This document shows positions 47,308 to 60,654 of a DNA stretch of 64,000 nt, piece after piece. The notes under the pieces were generated by a model that was not told the origin of the DNA, did no database searches, and saw only the letters and a list, made by a program, of their open reading frames with translations. Every line of letters starts with the position of its first letter. The first letter of the stretch is position 1. The DNA lies in assembly GCA_030848705.1 (NCBI GenBank), contig CM061243.1, positions 11,929,044 through 11,993,043 of the forward strand, in the 5' to 3' direction. Source of the stretch: Heracleum sosnowskyi. Its lineage: Eukaryota > Streptophyta > Magnoliopsida > Apiales > Apiaceae. The position numbers and the translations under genes are program-made.

Positions 47308-50300
47308 ATGGCTTCGTCCCCAGAGAATGCTCCCTCTGGACAAGCTAATAACAATTCTACTTCTAATTCTTCACCACCTTCAAATACTCCTAAATCAGGC
47401 TCTCCTCCTTCCCCTTCTCCTACCAAGGCACCTCCGCCGTCTCCATCTTCTCCAAAGTCACCTCCACCCTCCCCTCCTCCTCAGAACTCGCCTCCCCCTT
47501 CCCCACCAGCATCTCCGCCACCTTCCTCACAAAAATCCCCGCCTCCGTCCCCTCCGCCATCCTCTCCACCCCCTTCCCCATCCTCGCCACCTCCGTCATC
47601 TCCTTCACCTTCATCACCACCGACATCTAAAAATAACAATTCACCTCCTCCGCCACCTAGTTCCAAAACCTCACCACCACCATCTTCGGGTGAGGCATCC
47701 TCACCGCCACCACCCTCTTCACCTCCGTCAACACCCAATGCCACACCCGCACCTTCTAAAAGTGATGATGCACCGTCGACTATTTTTTCTCCGCCACCCG
47801 CTATCAATGCAAAATCACCTGGAGCTCCGAGTCTAACATCACCTCCACATTTGTCACCAGGGTCTTCAGATTCATTAGGTGACTCATCTAATCACGCAGC
47901 AATTATTGCAGCAGCAGCCAGTGGGGGTGCACTGGTTCTTGCTGTTGTGGTGGTTGCTCTGTTATGCGTATTGAGAAAGAGGCGGAGAAATGTTTATATT
48001 GACTCTGCTAGAAGACGACATACAGGTGGTAATGCATATATAGAAATAGTGTTGCTAACCATTTATTAGCTTATAAAGTTGTCTTGCTTGTGTACTATTT
48101 CCTTAATCATTTCTGGTGAATTGTACAATAAATTATTTCAGCAGAGCCATAATGTGCTTAACTTTCAAGAATTTTGGTTGATCCTATATAATTTTTGTAG
48201 ATAATCTCATCATTATGTGATTTTGTTTTCACGAAAATACAGATCATTAGCCATTACAAAATGGGGGCAGTTGACTGATAGATAGTACAAGTTATAAAAC
48301 CATGGTCATGTGTCTTGTTTGCAGGTGGTCCTGGAGAAGGTACTGTGGAACATGTTGTCAAGTTTCCACCACCTCCCGGGGTAATGGTGCCACCCCGTCC
48401 TGGATGGGGCCCATTACGTTCTTCTCCTCCGAGTAGTAACACTAATAGCCCTGGCTTCTCTGACCGACATCAGCTGCCTATATCTCCATTGCACATAGGC
48501 AAGTCCCAGTTCACATACGATGATCTAGCCACTGCAACTGGGGGTTTTTCTCAGGCCAAAATATTGGGACAAGGCGGATTTGGATATGTCTATAAAGGTG
48601 TGTTGCCTAATGGCCTGGAGGTAGCAGTAAAGACTTTAAAGTCAGGAAGTGGGCAAGGTGATAGGGAATTTCAGGCTGAAGTTGAGATTATTAGCCGTGT
48701 CCATCATCGTCATCTTGTTTCGCTTGTTGGATATTGTATGATCAAAGAGCAGAGAATGTTGGTCTACGAATTTGTTCCAAATGGCACCTTGGAATTCCAT
48801 CTTCATGGTAAGCAATTTTTAGTAGTGGAATGTTGGATAATTAAACTTTTTTGTTTATATATATAATATTTGCTCCAAATATGGTCATTGTTCTATTAAA
48901 TACTACTCCTATGTTATATTTTGATTCTATGAAGCTCACTTACAAGTCACACCACAGTATCCTCAATTGTTATTTTAAGATTTTATGAGATTTTTTTTAA
49001 TCCATGTACTAGTAGTGCTCGAAAACCATTAATCAACAATTATGAGCGATTTGTATAAATATCAATCATTGTGGAAAGGCTTTTGATTGTTTATTTAAGA
49101 TTATGAATGCTTTGTGCTGATTTTGGGTATGATAGGGAAAGGTCAGCCAGTTATGGATTGGAAGTCTAGGCTCGGAATCGCTGTGGGATCAGCCAAAGGA
49201 CTTGCTTATCTTCACGAAGATTGTATGACTTAATAACTCTTCACTTCGTTTAGTATGTACTTGTATTTCCTCTTTATTTTTGACACAGGTTGGTGATTTC
49301 TTGCAGGCCACCCTAAGATTATCCATCGTGACATCAAGGCTGCAAATATTCTCCTTGATAATAACTTTGAAGCTATGGTAATATAAATAACTAGTATTCC
49401 TAACTTTTTCGTGTTAATTATTATGCATTTCAGATTTATAGTTGCTAAAACTTTTATGTAAGTAAAATAATTGATTTCAGTGGTTGTTTTGTGAAGGTTG
49501 CAGATTTTGGATTGGCAAAATTCACTTCAGACGATATCACTCATGTCTCCACACGTGTTATGGGAACTTTTGGGTAACTTGTCTAGTCATAAATTGATTA
49601 ATTATTCTGATTATAGTTATGATGTTAGCAATATCATCGCCGTGTTTGTGCAGAATAGTGCATTTTGATATTCTGTTGAATATTTGCTTTGAGGGATTTT
49701 TACACCTAGAATGGGGACATTGCAGGTATATGGCCCCGGAATATGCATCAACTGGGAAACTAACAGACAAGTCTGATGTTTTCTCTTTTGGTGTCATGCT
49801 CTTAGAACTCATAACTGGAAGGAAACCCATTGATCCCACAAATAAGTTAATGGAAGACAGTTTAGTCGATTGGGTATGCACTAGATCCGGTACAGAAAAG
49901 ATAACTTGTTTAATGTATCCTCGAAGAGAGTGTGAATATGTTATTATTCTTTGGTAATTTTAATAATTCTTCGGGCCCTTAATGGATTACAGGCGAGGCC
50001 ACGTATTGCCAAAGCTTTGGAAAATGGTAATTACGGTGAACTAGTGGATCCACGGTTAGAAGGTAACTACGATCCTCAAGAAATGACACATATGATATCC
50101 GCAGCTTACTCTAGCATTCGTTATTCCGCTAAAATGCGCCCGAAGATGAGCCAGGTATAACCGTCTACATACGAACATTACTGTGCATATTAAGGAAACA
50201 TGTTCAAGTTATGTTCTAATCTGCTGTTATATATACTACTGAAAACAGAATGTGCGTACATTGAAAGGAGATGTTGATAACGAAAGAACAAAACCAGGCC

Positions 50301-50488
50301 AGAGCTTTGGAGAATCCGTCGTTTACAATACAGCTGCATACAACGCTGACATGTTAAAATTTAGAAAGATGGTAATGAACAGCCAAGAATTTCCAAGCAG
50401 CGAATTTGGAGATGCCACAGATGAGTATGGTCCATTGTCGGTGCACTCTGGTAAAGATTATCATTCTGTTAATTCGCACAACGTATAA
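47308..50488 (+). CDS. PERK: Proline-rich extensin-like receptor kinase (PERK), eight exons
   Basis: Plasma-membrane receptor-like kinase whose outer domain resembles cell-wall extensins. Exons: 47308-48028, 48325-48807, 49136-49222, 49307-49377, 49497-49573, 49726-49873, 49993-50154 and 50249-50488. They join in frame to 662 aa, normal for PERKs. Residues 1-190 are Pro/Ser-rich (repeats of PPPSP and SPPPS). A membrane span is at about 196-222 (AAIIAAAASGGALVLAVVVV) followed by RKRRR. The kinase has GQGGFGYVYKG (about 323), AVKTLK, HRDIKAANILL (about 437), VADFGLAK and GTFGYMAPEY, so it should be catalytically competent. No signal peptide is seen, as is usual for PERKs. Exon 1 could also end at 48025; both keep frame. 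The stretch ISAAYSSIRYSAK in exon 7 deviates from the more common Ala/Cys-rich form. Confidence 0.92.
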
Positions 50489-51861
50489 GCAAACATTGAG
50501 GCGAAAAAAGTTGCCTGACTAGGTGAACCTGACCTAAAGTCCCCAAGACGAAAATGCTTATCATAGTGGGGCCCCAAATCCCTCGTGGATGTGACTAAGA
50601 TGTATACAGCAGCTTCTCTTTCTTGGGTCCAGATTAAGAGTGGAGTAAATGAATCAAATCAAGAGACAAGGGAGGACAAATGCACTCGGTGGGGTGTGTG
50701 TAAGACTGTAAGTGACAAAGCATTAGTAACTTGCGTAAATTGTAGTATCAATGATCATAATGAATGATATATTAGTTAGGTTTGTCCATGTATTTGTAAT
50801 GCCTGTAGATTTTTGCTCCGAACATGTATGTTATGTGAAGTTAGATTGTAGGTAGGAGTATATCGTATATTAGTGCAGTGCAGTGACAAGTCTGACAACC
50901 CAAAACTCTTACCGTTCATAAATTTTATACATCACTCTGTTGACTACTACATAATTTTCACTTTTAACTTTTTAAGTTAAATAAAGTCAATCAGAAAATT
51001 GTAATATTGTGTATTTATAAATTGTTATTTGTTTGAAATCAACTTATTAAATTAAAGTTTAATAGACAAATGTATGTACAGTTGTACACGAATCTCTTCG
51101 GCTAAACTTGAAAATTTATTTATAATTTGAAGTTCCTTGTGATAAGAGAAAAGTGAAATTCTATATATATGGATAATTTTTGGGAAAATTGAAAACATTG
51201 AGGCATCCAAAAGATAAGTTCTTTACTTGCTACTCTATATGACTTGTTTATAATTGAAAACACCACATTGTATGACTGTATCCATCGTAAAATAGTGTTT
51301 TATTCATACAATAAACTTTGAATGGTTTAATTAGGCTACATGGACGAGACGTTGTGGGTGTGTATGTGTGCATAGGTTTGTAAGAAAATGAGGGGAGACG
51401 GAAAAGTGTGCGTGGAGTTTTATTAGATTCACTTGTTAAAAAAAAAAAATTGTTTTGGTTGCATGTCGTATTTTTATAAATATGTTAAGGTGATAAAATG
51501 CAAAGAATTTAGACAAAGTAGTATTTTTAATAATTATTCTTAAGTTTGTGAGTTATTACTAAAACTAAAATAGATTTTTATAAGTTATCCAAATAACGAT
51601 AATAACATTTTTCAATAAAATAACAAAAATAAAATAAGTTGTTTAAAAAAATAAATTCTACAACTATATTGTTGTTTTATAATTTTGATATATTGTTGGT
51701 GAGATTTGAACTTTAGAACAATGTATATATAATAGCTTTTAATATTAATCCAATAGTTCTCATCAATTTAATACGAAAGATTCTTACATTATATCACTCT
51801 ATATAATATCTTTTAATAGTATATGGTTAGATTCAAATTAGAACCTTATATTAAGTTAGAA
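50489..51861. other. PERK 3' UTR and intergenic DNA
   Basis: The first few hundred bases are probably PERK 3' UTR. The remainder is AT-rich with no recognised feature. Confidence 0.5.
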
Positions 51862-51869
51862 CTTAGAAC

Positions 51870-52427
51870 CAGTGTTGTAAAAAAACGGGAATCGGAGTTA
51901 ATCGGTGAAGGCACCGTTCAGGGATTAATCGGGTAATCAGGGATTAATCGGAATGATTAATCGGATCATTAATCGGAATAAATTTAATAATATTTTTTAT
52001 ATACAATTATAAAATTGTTTCGTTATTTCAACTAAACATATGTTATTATCATATATTTATATGCAAATATGTTAAAAATGTTATATAATTGTAATAAATA
52101 AAATTTTGAAGGTTTAACTTTTCGATTATAGATCAATTTAAGTGGAAAACTTAAGAGAATTTACGATTTAGGCATCTAAAATTATAATTATATGCACAAA
52201 AATAATGTTTTTTCCTATTGTTTAATAAAGTTTCTACCTTTTAATTTTTTAATTTTTTTTAAATTGTAACTATTTTTTAATAATTAGCCCGATTTTTGAT
52301 CGATTCAGCCGATTTTTGACCGTTTTTTATGAAAAAAATGATTAATTGACCGATTTTCGCTTAATCAGTTTGGTGGCCCGCCGTCTAGCGATTAATCGAT
52401 GATTAATCCCCGACTTTTAGAACACTG
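51870..52427. mobile_element. hAT-type MITE (558 bp)
   Basis: Terminal repeats CAGTGTTGTAAAA and (complement of right end) CAGTGTTCTAAAA, flanked by 8-base near-duplicates CTTAGAAC (51862-51869) and CTTAGAAG (52428-52435). Subterminal GATTAATCGG repeats occur at both ends, a common pattern in hAT MITEs that may bind transposase. There is no coding capacity. Confidence 0.75.
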
Positions 52428-52435
52428 CTTAGAAG

Positions 52436-53304
52436 TAATATATACCATAGATTTTGTGTAATCAACGACTAAGATTTATGCGTTCTGCTGCAGTACACAA
52501 TATCTTTAGTTTTGCTGCAACACACAATTTTGTAGAGTATGATGTACTTCTGTAGTACACACTAAATTTTTTTTCTCTAAAAGACATAATTTTTTAAAAA
52601 AATTAATATTTTTTCACGTAACCCAACATGTACTTCATCATTATAATATGTTTTAAAAAAATAATTATGCCAAAAAATAATTGATGATAATTAAAATACT
52701 ATAAAAAGTACAATGTGCTGCAGCATAATATATTAAATAGTTCTAAGATTCTAATACTAAAGCGGTTTTATGTGGAACCTGACCCGTATAGTATATCTAA
52801 CGGTTTTTATCAATCTGAATGACCAAATTATGGATGATCAGACTATTAACGAATCTTCCAATGTTTGGTTTTTAATATAACAATATAGATACATTTTTCA
52901 TTTTAAATCACTTTATCGTCCAGCTAATTTTGTCCACGTCTCCTATTTTATTTGTCTTATAACTATTGTTTCATTTACCTATACGGTAAACTAAATATTA
53001 ATTATGTCAATTTATATGAAATCTAATATATATTCTTGCCCATCAGTCATTTTTACATGTTACATTCACACAAAACTCACCAATTATTTTTACACAAATA
53101 TTTTAAATGAGTTCAAAATGCGAGGAGTTCAAACTAGAAAATCAGAGTACGTTTGACTAAGATGTGGCCTGATATCAGCAATTCTATGGGTCAGGGTCAG
53201 TTCAAAAGGCTCAATATCATCTTACTCGACGATGATGTCATAATATTTTTACTTATACAAAAATATAAACATACAATAACAAAGATCGATTCATAAAACA
53301 TTGC
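52436..53304. other. Intergenic, nothing recognised
   Basis: The first 130 bases hold several GTACACA / TGCAGTACAC motifs of unknown meaning. No ORF is supported. Confidence 0.5.
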
Positions 53305-54357
53305 TGTTAGGATTTATGGGTGATAGCTATAACACAACTTAACTAGATATTTTAAATACTTAATTTTATTAAGTATGAACATACTGTCACAGCCAGAGTA
53401 TGTCTTTGTAACTGTTTTTGTTTAGTACAAATAAGATTCTAGTGCATCTTGGTAGAAGTTCATTTATTTGTTCAAGCCTCAAGAAGTACTCAAGATGGAC
53501 ATCAAGAATAAATATTACTTTCACAGCATTGACAGTAAGGTTACAAGAAGACAACATGTTGCAAGTCACGACAGTACATTCACTCTGACAGCAACATTGA
53601 CGGAAGCCCTCGGACAACAACTTTACTGTAGCCTGACAGCAAGCTTGGAAATCCTGACAGCACCTTTTGCGGAGATTTCTTACTGTCACCAAAATCGCAT
53701 TATTGTGACATCAAGCTTAGCCATCAGGATACTGTCATGAAGGGATATCATTTGTATTGGGGAACAACCCAGTCAAACTTGTGACAGTTTGGATGTTCAA
53801 GAAACAGGCGTGTTGCAGTATCCCAACACTGCAACAGGTCTGCAAGACTATGACCGAAGCTTGAGAGATCACATGACAAAGCTCACCAATTCCAGAGTAT
53901 GACAAATCTACATCTACTGAATTGTGTTAGCTTAACATAGAATGTTTCTAGATTGCTTTGTTATGTATTGATAAGCTGTTTGTATAGCAATTTAGGAAAG
54001 AATCACGGGTAGGCAATTTGTAAGAAGCTGCCACATGAAAATGACAACAGCTTCACAAGACCCGTGTTGATAGTTATAGGATTAGTCTACTTAGACTATC
54101 TCTCAATCCGTTCTTTGTAATCACTCGAGAAATCGAAGCTCAAGAAAACAAGCATTTTCTTGAGGTTGTAGCAACCCATTGCAAAATAAATAAAATATTT
54201 ATTTTGTGAGAAATACTCGTGTGTTTGCTTTTTGTAATTCCATAAACTGATAAACGTTAATCTTAGTTTTTGTTTTTGAAACGTAGATTGGGATTTATCA
54301 GTATTGCATTCAACCCCCCCCCCCCCCCTCCCCTTCTGTAATAGTCAAGGACCAACA
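53305..54357 (+). mobile_element. 5' LTR of the Sirevirus-like element
   Basis: It starts TGTTAGGATTTATGGG and ends with a 15-base C tract (54314-54328), CCCCTTCTGTAATAGTC and CCAACA, followed within two bases by the primer-binding site. The first half carries eight copies of CTGTCA/TGACAG. Length is 1053 bp. Confidence 0.8.
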
Positions 54358-54359
54358 AC

Positions 54360-54370
54360 TGGTATCAGAT
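54360..54370 (+). promoter_or_regulatory. Primer-binding site (tRNA-Met type)
   Basis: TGGTATCAGAT, ten bases of the standard TGGTATCAGAGC site, two bases after the LTR end. Confidence 0.85.
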
Positions 54371-54399
54371 CAAACATATTGTTCTACAAATCTGAGATC

Positions 54400-56960
54400 A
54401 TGACAAGTATGCAGAAGTCAAGTAGCATAAAGATCCCAGCATTTGATAAGGAGAACTACAACGTGTGGAAAAGAAAAATCATGTTGTTTATCAAAGCTGC
54501 GAATCCTTTATACTTGGGTATCCTCCAAAATGGTCCCTTTGTTCCACGAAAGGAGATTGAAGCCTCAACTGTGGACGGTGTTCTTATTCCAGCCTACTGG
54601 GTCAACAAATTACCTTCAGAGTTTCTGGAGCCAGAAAAAGAGAAGGTGGCCTTGGATGATTACTTGCAACTCATCTTACTGGATGCTCTCACCTTGGACA
54701 AAGCCATGTGTGGGAATGTCATTGGGTGCTCGTCAGCCAAGGATATGTGGAATAAGATCGAGCTGCTGTGTGAAGGAAGTGAAGAAGTGAAAGACAATCA
54801 AAGACAAATTCTTATCTCTCAGTATGAAGCTTTCATGGCAAAGTCAGGAGAATACCTAACAACAATGTTTGAGAGGTTTAGCAAGCTGTTGTCTGAGCTA
54901 CAGATTCACGACAAGTACTATGATAGGAAGGAGCTAAATGTTAAATTATTACTCACACTTCCTGAGCATCTAGAGCACAGAATCACTACCATAAGAGAAG
55001 GAAGAAATCTAAACAATGTTTCTCTTGAAACATTATATGGTGTGCTTAAGTCATATGAGCTTGAATTTTTCCAGAAAAGAGCTATACAAGCTGGATCCAG
55101 AGGAAAGATGGCTAATATGTCTGGTGCTCTTGTAGCTCATGTGCCAAGAATCACACAACCTATTGAAGGAATTCAAATCACCCAACCTACTCCAGTACCT
55201 ACTCTTAAGATTGAAGAGGTTGTGGATGATGAGGAGAAAGTTGTTTTGCGGATAACTGATGTTGAAGATGAAGACTTCTACTCCTTAGAAGAAATGGAGA
55301 AGATGGATAATCCAACTATGGCTTACATGGCTAAGAAGTTCAAAAACATAAGATTCAAGAGAAATAAGCCATTTAAGCCTCAAGGTTCAGTAGAGGGAAT
55401 TCCTCCAAGGTTGAAGGTGGTGCCACAAGAGGTGGTTACAAAACAGGGATGGTGGACAGATCCAAGTTTAGGTGTTACAACTGCAATGAGCTTGGTCATT
55501 TTGTTACTGAATGCAGAAGACCAAAGCAGAATCAAAGGATGGAAAAAGGGTCAAGTGGATACTTCAAGAAAGGACAAGGAAAAGCCTATGTGGCTGAGGG
55601 AAAATTTTGGGATGACATTGATGATGAAGAGGAAGAGGAATATGTGAATCTAGCCCTCATGGCTAAGTCTGAAGAGGCCTCCTCTAGCTCTCCAAGTCAG
55701 GTACCCTCACTTGTCTTACTTGATATGTCTAAAGATGAATACAAACAAACTGTCGAGGAATTGAGTGCAGAAATGTTCAATGTTCATACTAGTTTAATTG
55801 CAGCTAATGAAGAAATTGATAGGTTAACTAACTTGAATGAAACACTCACTTCTGAAAACGATTTGCTTTTGTTGAAGACCAGTCGATTAGAATCTTTAAC
55901 ACATGAGAATGCTAAACTTAAAAATGAATTAGTATGTGCTAAAGAAATTGAGGAGTTTCTAAGGAAAAAAATTAGTGAAAATTAATTCAAGATTAAAGCC
56001 TACAGAAACTCATCCAAACAACTTCAGGATTATCATGAGAAACACACAGAGGATCAAAAAGTAGGGATAGGTTTTGAGTATGGTAAAAGACCTGGTAAGG
56101 AAATTGTTGGTCAGGATTGTTCAACTGGTGCTTCTGTCAAACCTCATGTTCTCAAGAAGATCAACAAACCAATTTTTAAACTTTCTGAACTTGAGTTTGA
56201 TGAGGAAGCCATGCTCATCAAACAACAACTTGATGATGAGGATGAGTGCATTGACAGCACAACAGTTAGAGGAAAAGATACTGTCAAAATCCCCAAGACA
56301 ACAACTTTCCCAAACAATCTGACAGAATGTTCTAAAGATGTTGTCAGTAATGGCAAGACAGAAACTTCCAAAGACACTGTCAAGAGAGCTTCAAAGACAG
56401 TAACTTCCAAACCTACTGTCAAGACAGAAGGTGTGAAAGGTACTGTCAAGGAAAGCTCGACAACAACTTCAGAACATCCTGTTGACACAGTTACCTACAA
56501 GTCTAGAAACAGGAATGGTAAGTTAGGAAATGGCAATGCTGGTATTGCTCCCAGAAAACTATGCAATAACTGTGGCTCTTCACATCACTTAACTCATGTT
56601 TGTAAGAGACCAAAAGAGGTCAAAGACAATGTGATCATGATAGCTGGTAACTTACACAGAACCCCCATTATGCATAGATCTATGGTAGTTTGCAATAACA
56701 TTGACTACATGCCCGGTAAAGTAACTGCCATGAGTACTTGTTTCAATTTGCCTATTTCATCTACTGAACAATGTCTCTATAAGCAAACTGTTGAGACTTC
56801 TGAGCCTACAGGAAACAGTAAGAAGGCTACATCCACTAAGAAGAAGACCAAGTCTAATTCTAAAGAAAAGTGGGTGAAGAAAGGAGTCCAACAGAAGATC
56901 CCTGATGTGATGATTAAAGTTGAAAATGTTGATTATTCTTGTGATACTGAAATAACATGA
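54400..56960 (+). pseudogene. Sirevirus-like gag, one frameshift and one stop
   Basis: The ATG at 54400 starts MTSMQKSSSIKIPAFDKENY, then WKRKIMLFIKAANPLYL, a copia gag (UBN2-like) region, and LSELQIHDKYYDRKELNVKLL. A single-base shift near 55385 moves the frame, after which the first zinc knuckle CYNCNELGHFVTEC is read (about 55470). A coiled-coil-like Leu/Glu stretch follows (ELSAEMFNVHTSLIAANEEI). A stop at 55983 interrupts the same frame, which continues through a Thr/Lys-rich linker and a second knuckle CNNCGSSHHLTHVC (about 56562) to a stop at 56958. A long gag with a second knuckle is usual in Sireviruses. As it stands no full-length Gag can be made. Confidence 0.8.
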
Positions 56961-57005
56961 CCCAACAAGGATTGGGTACCATATGCCTCTTAAATACAAT
57001 TTGTT

Positions 57006-60000
57006 TTGCAGGGCAAGAATAAGGAGCAAGTCATTTGGATCATTGACAGTGGCTGCTCAAGACACATGATTGGTGATAAAGCCCTGTTATCACAATTTGT
57101 AGAGAAAGCTGGCCCAATCATAACCTTTGGAGACAACAGCAAGGGTTACACAGTGGGATATGGCTGTTTGGAAATTGGAAATGTTGTCATTAATGATATT
57201 GCACTTGTTGATGGATTGAAGCACAACCTACTCAGTGTTAGCCAATTCAGTGACAGGGGATTCAAGGTTGATTTTGACATGATGGTGTGCAATATCTATC
57301 ACAAGAAGGATGGAAGCCTCTCTCTGAAAGGGGTAAGAAAAGGAAGCCTGTTTGTTGCTGACCTAAGCTCAACAAAGAAGGACAAGATTTACTGTTTTTA
57401 CAGTAAAGCTACTGTTGGTGACAGTATACTTTGGCACAGGAAACTTTCACACCTCAACTTCAAGACAATGAATATGTTGATGAAGAAGGAACTAGTGAGG
57501 GGACTACCTCAACAGGAATTCTGCCAAGAAGGACAGTGTGAGGATTGTCAAATGGGAAAATTGAAGAGAGCTGTGCACAGGTCAAAGCAAATCAACACCA
57601 ACACTGAACCACTCAAACTAATTCACATGGATCTCTTTGGACCAGTCAATGTTCCATCATTAGCCAAGAAGAGATATGCATTAGTTATGGTGGATGATTA
57701 TTCTAGGTATACTTGGGTGAAGTATCTAGAATCAAAATATGAAGCTGCTCAAGTCATCATTGATCACTTAAGAGTTCTTGACAAAGCTCCAAATGCCAAG
57801 GTTCAAATTTTGAGAAGTGACAATGGAACTGAGTTCAGAAATGCCACTCTTGGTAATTTCTGCAAAGATGAAGGAATTATACAACAATTTCTGCTGTAAG
57901 GACACCACAGCAGAATGGAGTTGTAGAAAGGAAGAACAAGACTCTCATTGAAGCTGCCAGAACTATGCTTCATGATGCAAAGTTACCTACATACTTCTGG
58001 GTAGAAGCTATCAACACAGCCTGTTATACACAGAACAGAACCCTGATCAACAAGACTCATGGGAACACTCCTTACTATCTGCTCAATGAAAAGAAACCTA
58101 TTGTCAAGTATCTTCATATGTTTGGAAGCAAATGTTTCATGATGAAAGACAACCATGAAAACAAAGGGAAATTTGACACCAAAGCCTATGAAGGTATTTT
58201 CATGGGGTATGCTCTAGAAAGGACTGCCTACAGAGTCTATCTTTTGGAACACGGGATCATAGATGAGAGTGTGAATGTCACATTTGATGAAACCAAGTTT
58301 CCTGGACTGCATGAAGAAGGTCAAATGCAGATTCTTAGATTTGAGAATCAAGGCTACTTGGAGGAAGAAGAATTTGTTGATGAAGAACCCGCATTCACTC
58401 AAACTATTGAAACTGAAAAAGATGTTGTCATTGAAAATGATGTCAATCAAACTCCAGCTCAGTCACAAACAATTTCAGGAAATATTCAAAATGATGGTGA
58501 CTCTGGAGACATTGAAGAAAATGGTGGAGACAATTGCCCTGGTGAAGACTCAGTTCCCCAAACTGAGACTACTGTTTCAGATCAAACAAGAAGCTTGCCC
58601 AGAACCACTAGGTGGAACAAGGATCACACAAATGACCTAATTATTGGAGATCCTTCTTCTAGGGTGAGAACCAAGAATAATGTTTCTGCTGACAGCATGT
58701 TTTCCTATTTTCTGTCTCAAATGGAGCCAAAAGCAATTGATGAAGCATTGTTAGATTCTGATTGGGTGATTGCTATGCAAGATGAACTCAACCAGTTTGA
58801 AAGGAACAATGTATGAAAGTTGGTTCCAAGACCAAAAGGAAAATCAGTTATTGAGACAAAGTGGGTTTTCATAAACAAACTAGATGAAAATGGAAATGTG
58901 ACTATAAACAAGGCAAGGCTAGTAGCTAAAGGTTACTGTCAACAGGAAGGAATAGATTATGATGAGACATTTGCACCTGTTGCCAGACTTGAAGCTATCA
59001 GGATTTTTCTAGCCTTTGCTGCACACTGTAACTTTAAGGTGTTCCAAATGGATGTCAAAAGTGCTTTTCTAAATGGAGAATTGGAGGAAGAAGTGTATGT
59101 TGAACAACCACCTGGTTTTGAAGATGCTGAAATGTATGACCTTGTGTACAATCTGTTTAAGGCACTTTATGGTTTGAAACAAGCTCCAAGAGCCTGGTAT
59201 GATACACTCTCAGCCTTTCTATTGGAAAACCAGTTTACAAGAGGTGTAGTAGATAAGACTTTATTCTACAAACATCATGGCAAAGACATCATTCTGGTTC
59301 AAATTTATGTTGATGATATCATCTTTGGTTCATCAAATGAGAAGCTGTGTGAGAAGTTTTCATCTCTAATGAGAAACAAATATGAGATGAGCATGATGGG
59401 AGAACTGTCATTCTTCCTTGGGTTACAAGTTCTTCAGAAAGATGATGGTATCTTCATTTGTCAAGCAAAGTATGTCAAGGAACTTCTCAAGAAGTTCAAT
59501 CTAGAAGATTCATCACCTGCCAAGACTCCAATCTCTACTTCAACTAGTTTGGATCTAGACTCCAAAGGGAAGAAAGTGGACTCTAGTGCTTACAGAGGCA
59601 TGGTTGGATCCCTTCTCTACCTAACTGCTAGCAGACCTGATATAATGTTTGCTACATGTCTATGTGCAAGGTTTCAGGCTGATCCAAAGGAGTCACACTT
59701 AGTAGCTATCAAGAGAATTTTTAGATACCTAAAGGGCACCCCTAATCTAAGCCTTTGGTATCCTAAAAATACTGGATTTGAGTTAGTGAGGTATTCAGAT
59801 TCAGACTATGCTGGGTGTAGAATTGACAGAAAGAGTACTACAGGAAGCTGTCAGTTTCTTGGTGGAAGATTGGTGTCCTGGTTTAGTAAGAAGCAACATT
59901 CAGTTTCCACATCTACTGCAGAAGCTGAATACATTGCTGCTGGAAGTTGCTGTGCACAAATTCTATGGATGAAGAATCAATTGTTGGATTATGGCCTAGT

Positions 60001-60253
60001 GTTAAATAATATCCCTATCTATTGTGACAACACTAGTGCCATAGCCATCTCAGACAATCATGTTCAACACTCTAGAACAAAGCACATTGATATCAGACAT
60101 CATTTCATAAGAGAGCATGTTGAAAGAGGAACTGTGAAGTTGATCTATGTCCCTACAGAAAAGCAACTTGCAGACATCTTTACAAAACCACTGGATGAAG
60201 CAACCTTTAACAGGTTGGTAAGTGAATTGGGAATGCTGAATCTGGTATGTTAA
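57006..60253 (+). pseudogene. Sirevirus-like pol: protease, integrase, RT, RNase H
   Basis: The frame is the same as the end of gag, separated by stops at 56958 and about 56988. Protease WIIDSGCSRHM keeps its catalytic Asp. Then come GAG-pre-integrase (LWHRKLSHLNFKTM), integrase core (HMDLFGPV, VDDYSRYTWV, SDNGTEF) and a frameshift near 57885, just before PQQNGVVERKNKTLIE. 57965-58813 covers the integrase tail and a variable acidic linker. A stop at 58814 precedes the RT, which is open to 60253: KWVFINKLDENG, QEGIDYDETFAPVARLEAI, MDVKSAFLNGELEEEVY, LYGLKQAPRAWYD, catalytic YVDDIIFG, and RNase H SDSDYAGC, STAEAEYIAAGS and HSRTKHIDIRHH. The RT/RNase H part (477 aa) looks intact, so decay is limited to a few lesions. 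Confidence 0.85.
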
Positions 60254-60602
60254 TTTACTAGTTTTTCCATTCTGGTTTCTAAAATGAAGCTTGTGACAGT
60301 AACCCTAACAAGTTGCTGTCATGAGAAAGTTAATGTCTACTTAAGTCTCTATCCGTTTTTGACAGCACGTTTACTTTGACTTTGTTAAAATTGAATTTTG
60401 TGCTAGTCTTTTATTTGAGAGTTAGATTTTGTATGACATTAACTTGCATGGTTTTTATTGTTGAAATTGGTCAAGGAATTTCCGTGATTGGTCAGTTTTG
60501 CTTTGATTGTTGGATTAGTGGTAGACATCACTTAATTACAATCAGTGGTAGTTGTATGGGTATTCTAAACTGTTGACAATTTACCTCCCTTTACCTAGTA
60601 TG

Positions 60603-60611
60603 CCTATAAAA
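60603..60611 (+). promoter_or_regulatory. Candidate internal TATA box upstream of the 3' ORFs
   Basis: CTATAAAAT, about 45 bases before the ATG at 60655. It could drive a separate transcript for the post-pol ORFs, but no experimental mark is visible, and splicing from a genomic transcript is an equal possibility. Confidence 0.3.
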
Positions 60612-60654
60612 TGAACCTTAGGCCATATTAGTGAATCATTCAGAAAAAGGTAAA

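Noticed and set aside
47291..47836. Long alternative-frame and minus-strand ORFs over PERK exon 1
   Set aside because: They arise from the low-complexity Pro/Ser codons; only the frame leading into the kinase exons makes sense.
49558..49957. ORFs reading through PERK introns 5-6
   Set aside because: Consensus splice sites and conserved kinase motifs show that these bases are partly intronic.
53387..53740. ORFs on both strands in the Sirevirus-like LTR
   Set aside because: They sit inside the LTR, overlap each other, and are probably kept open by the repeated CTGTCA/TGACAG content.
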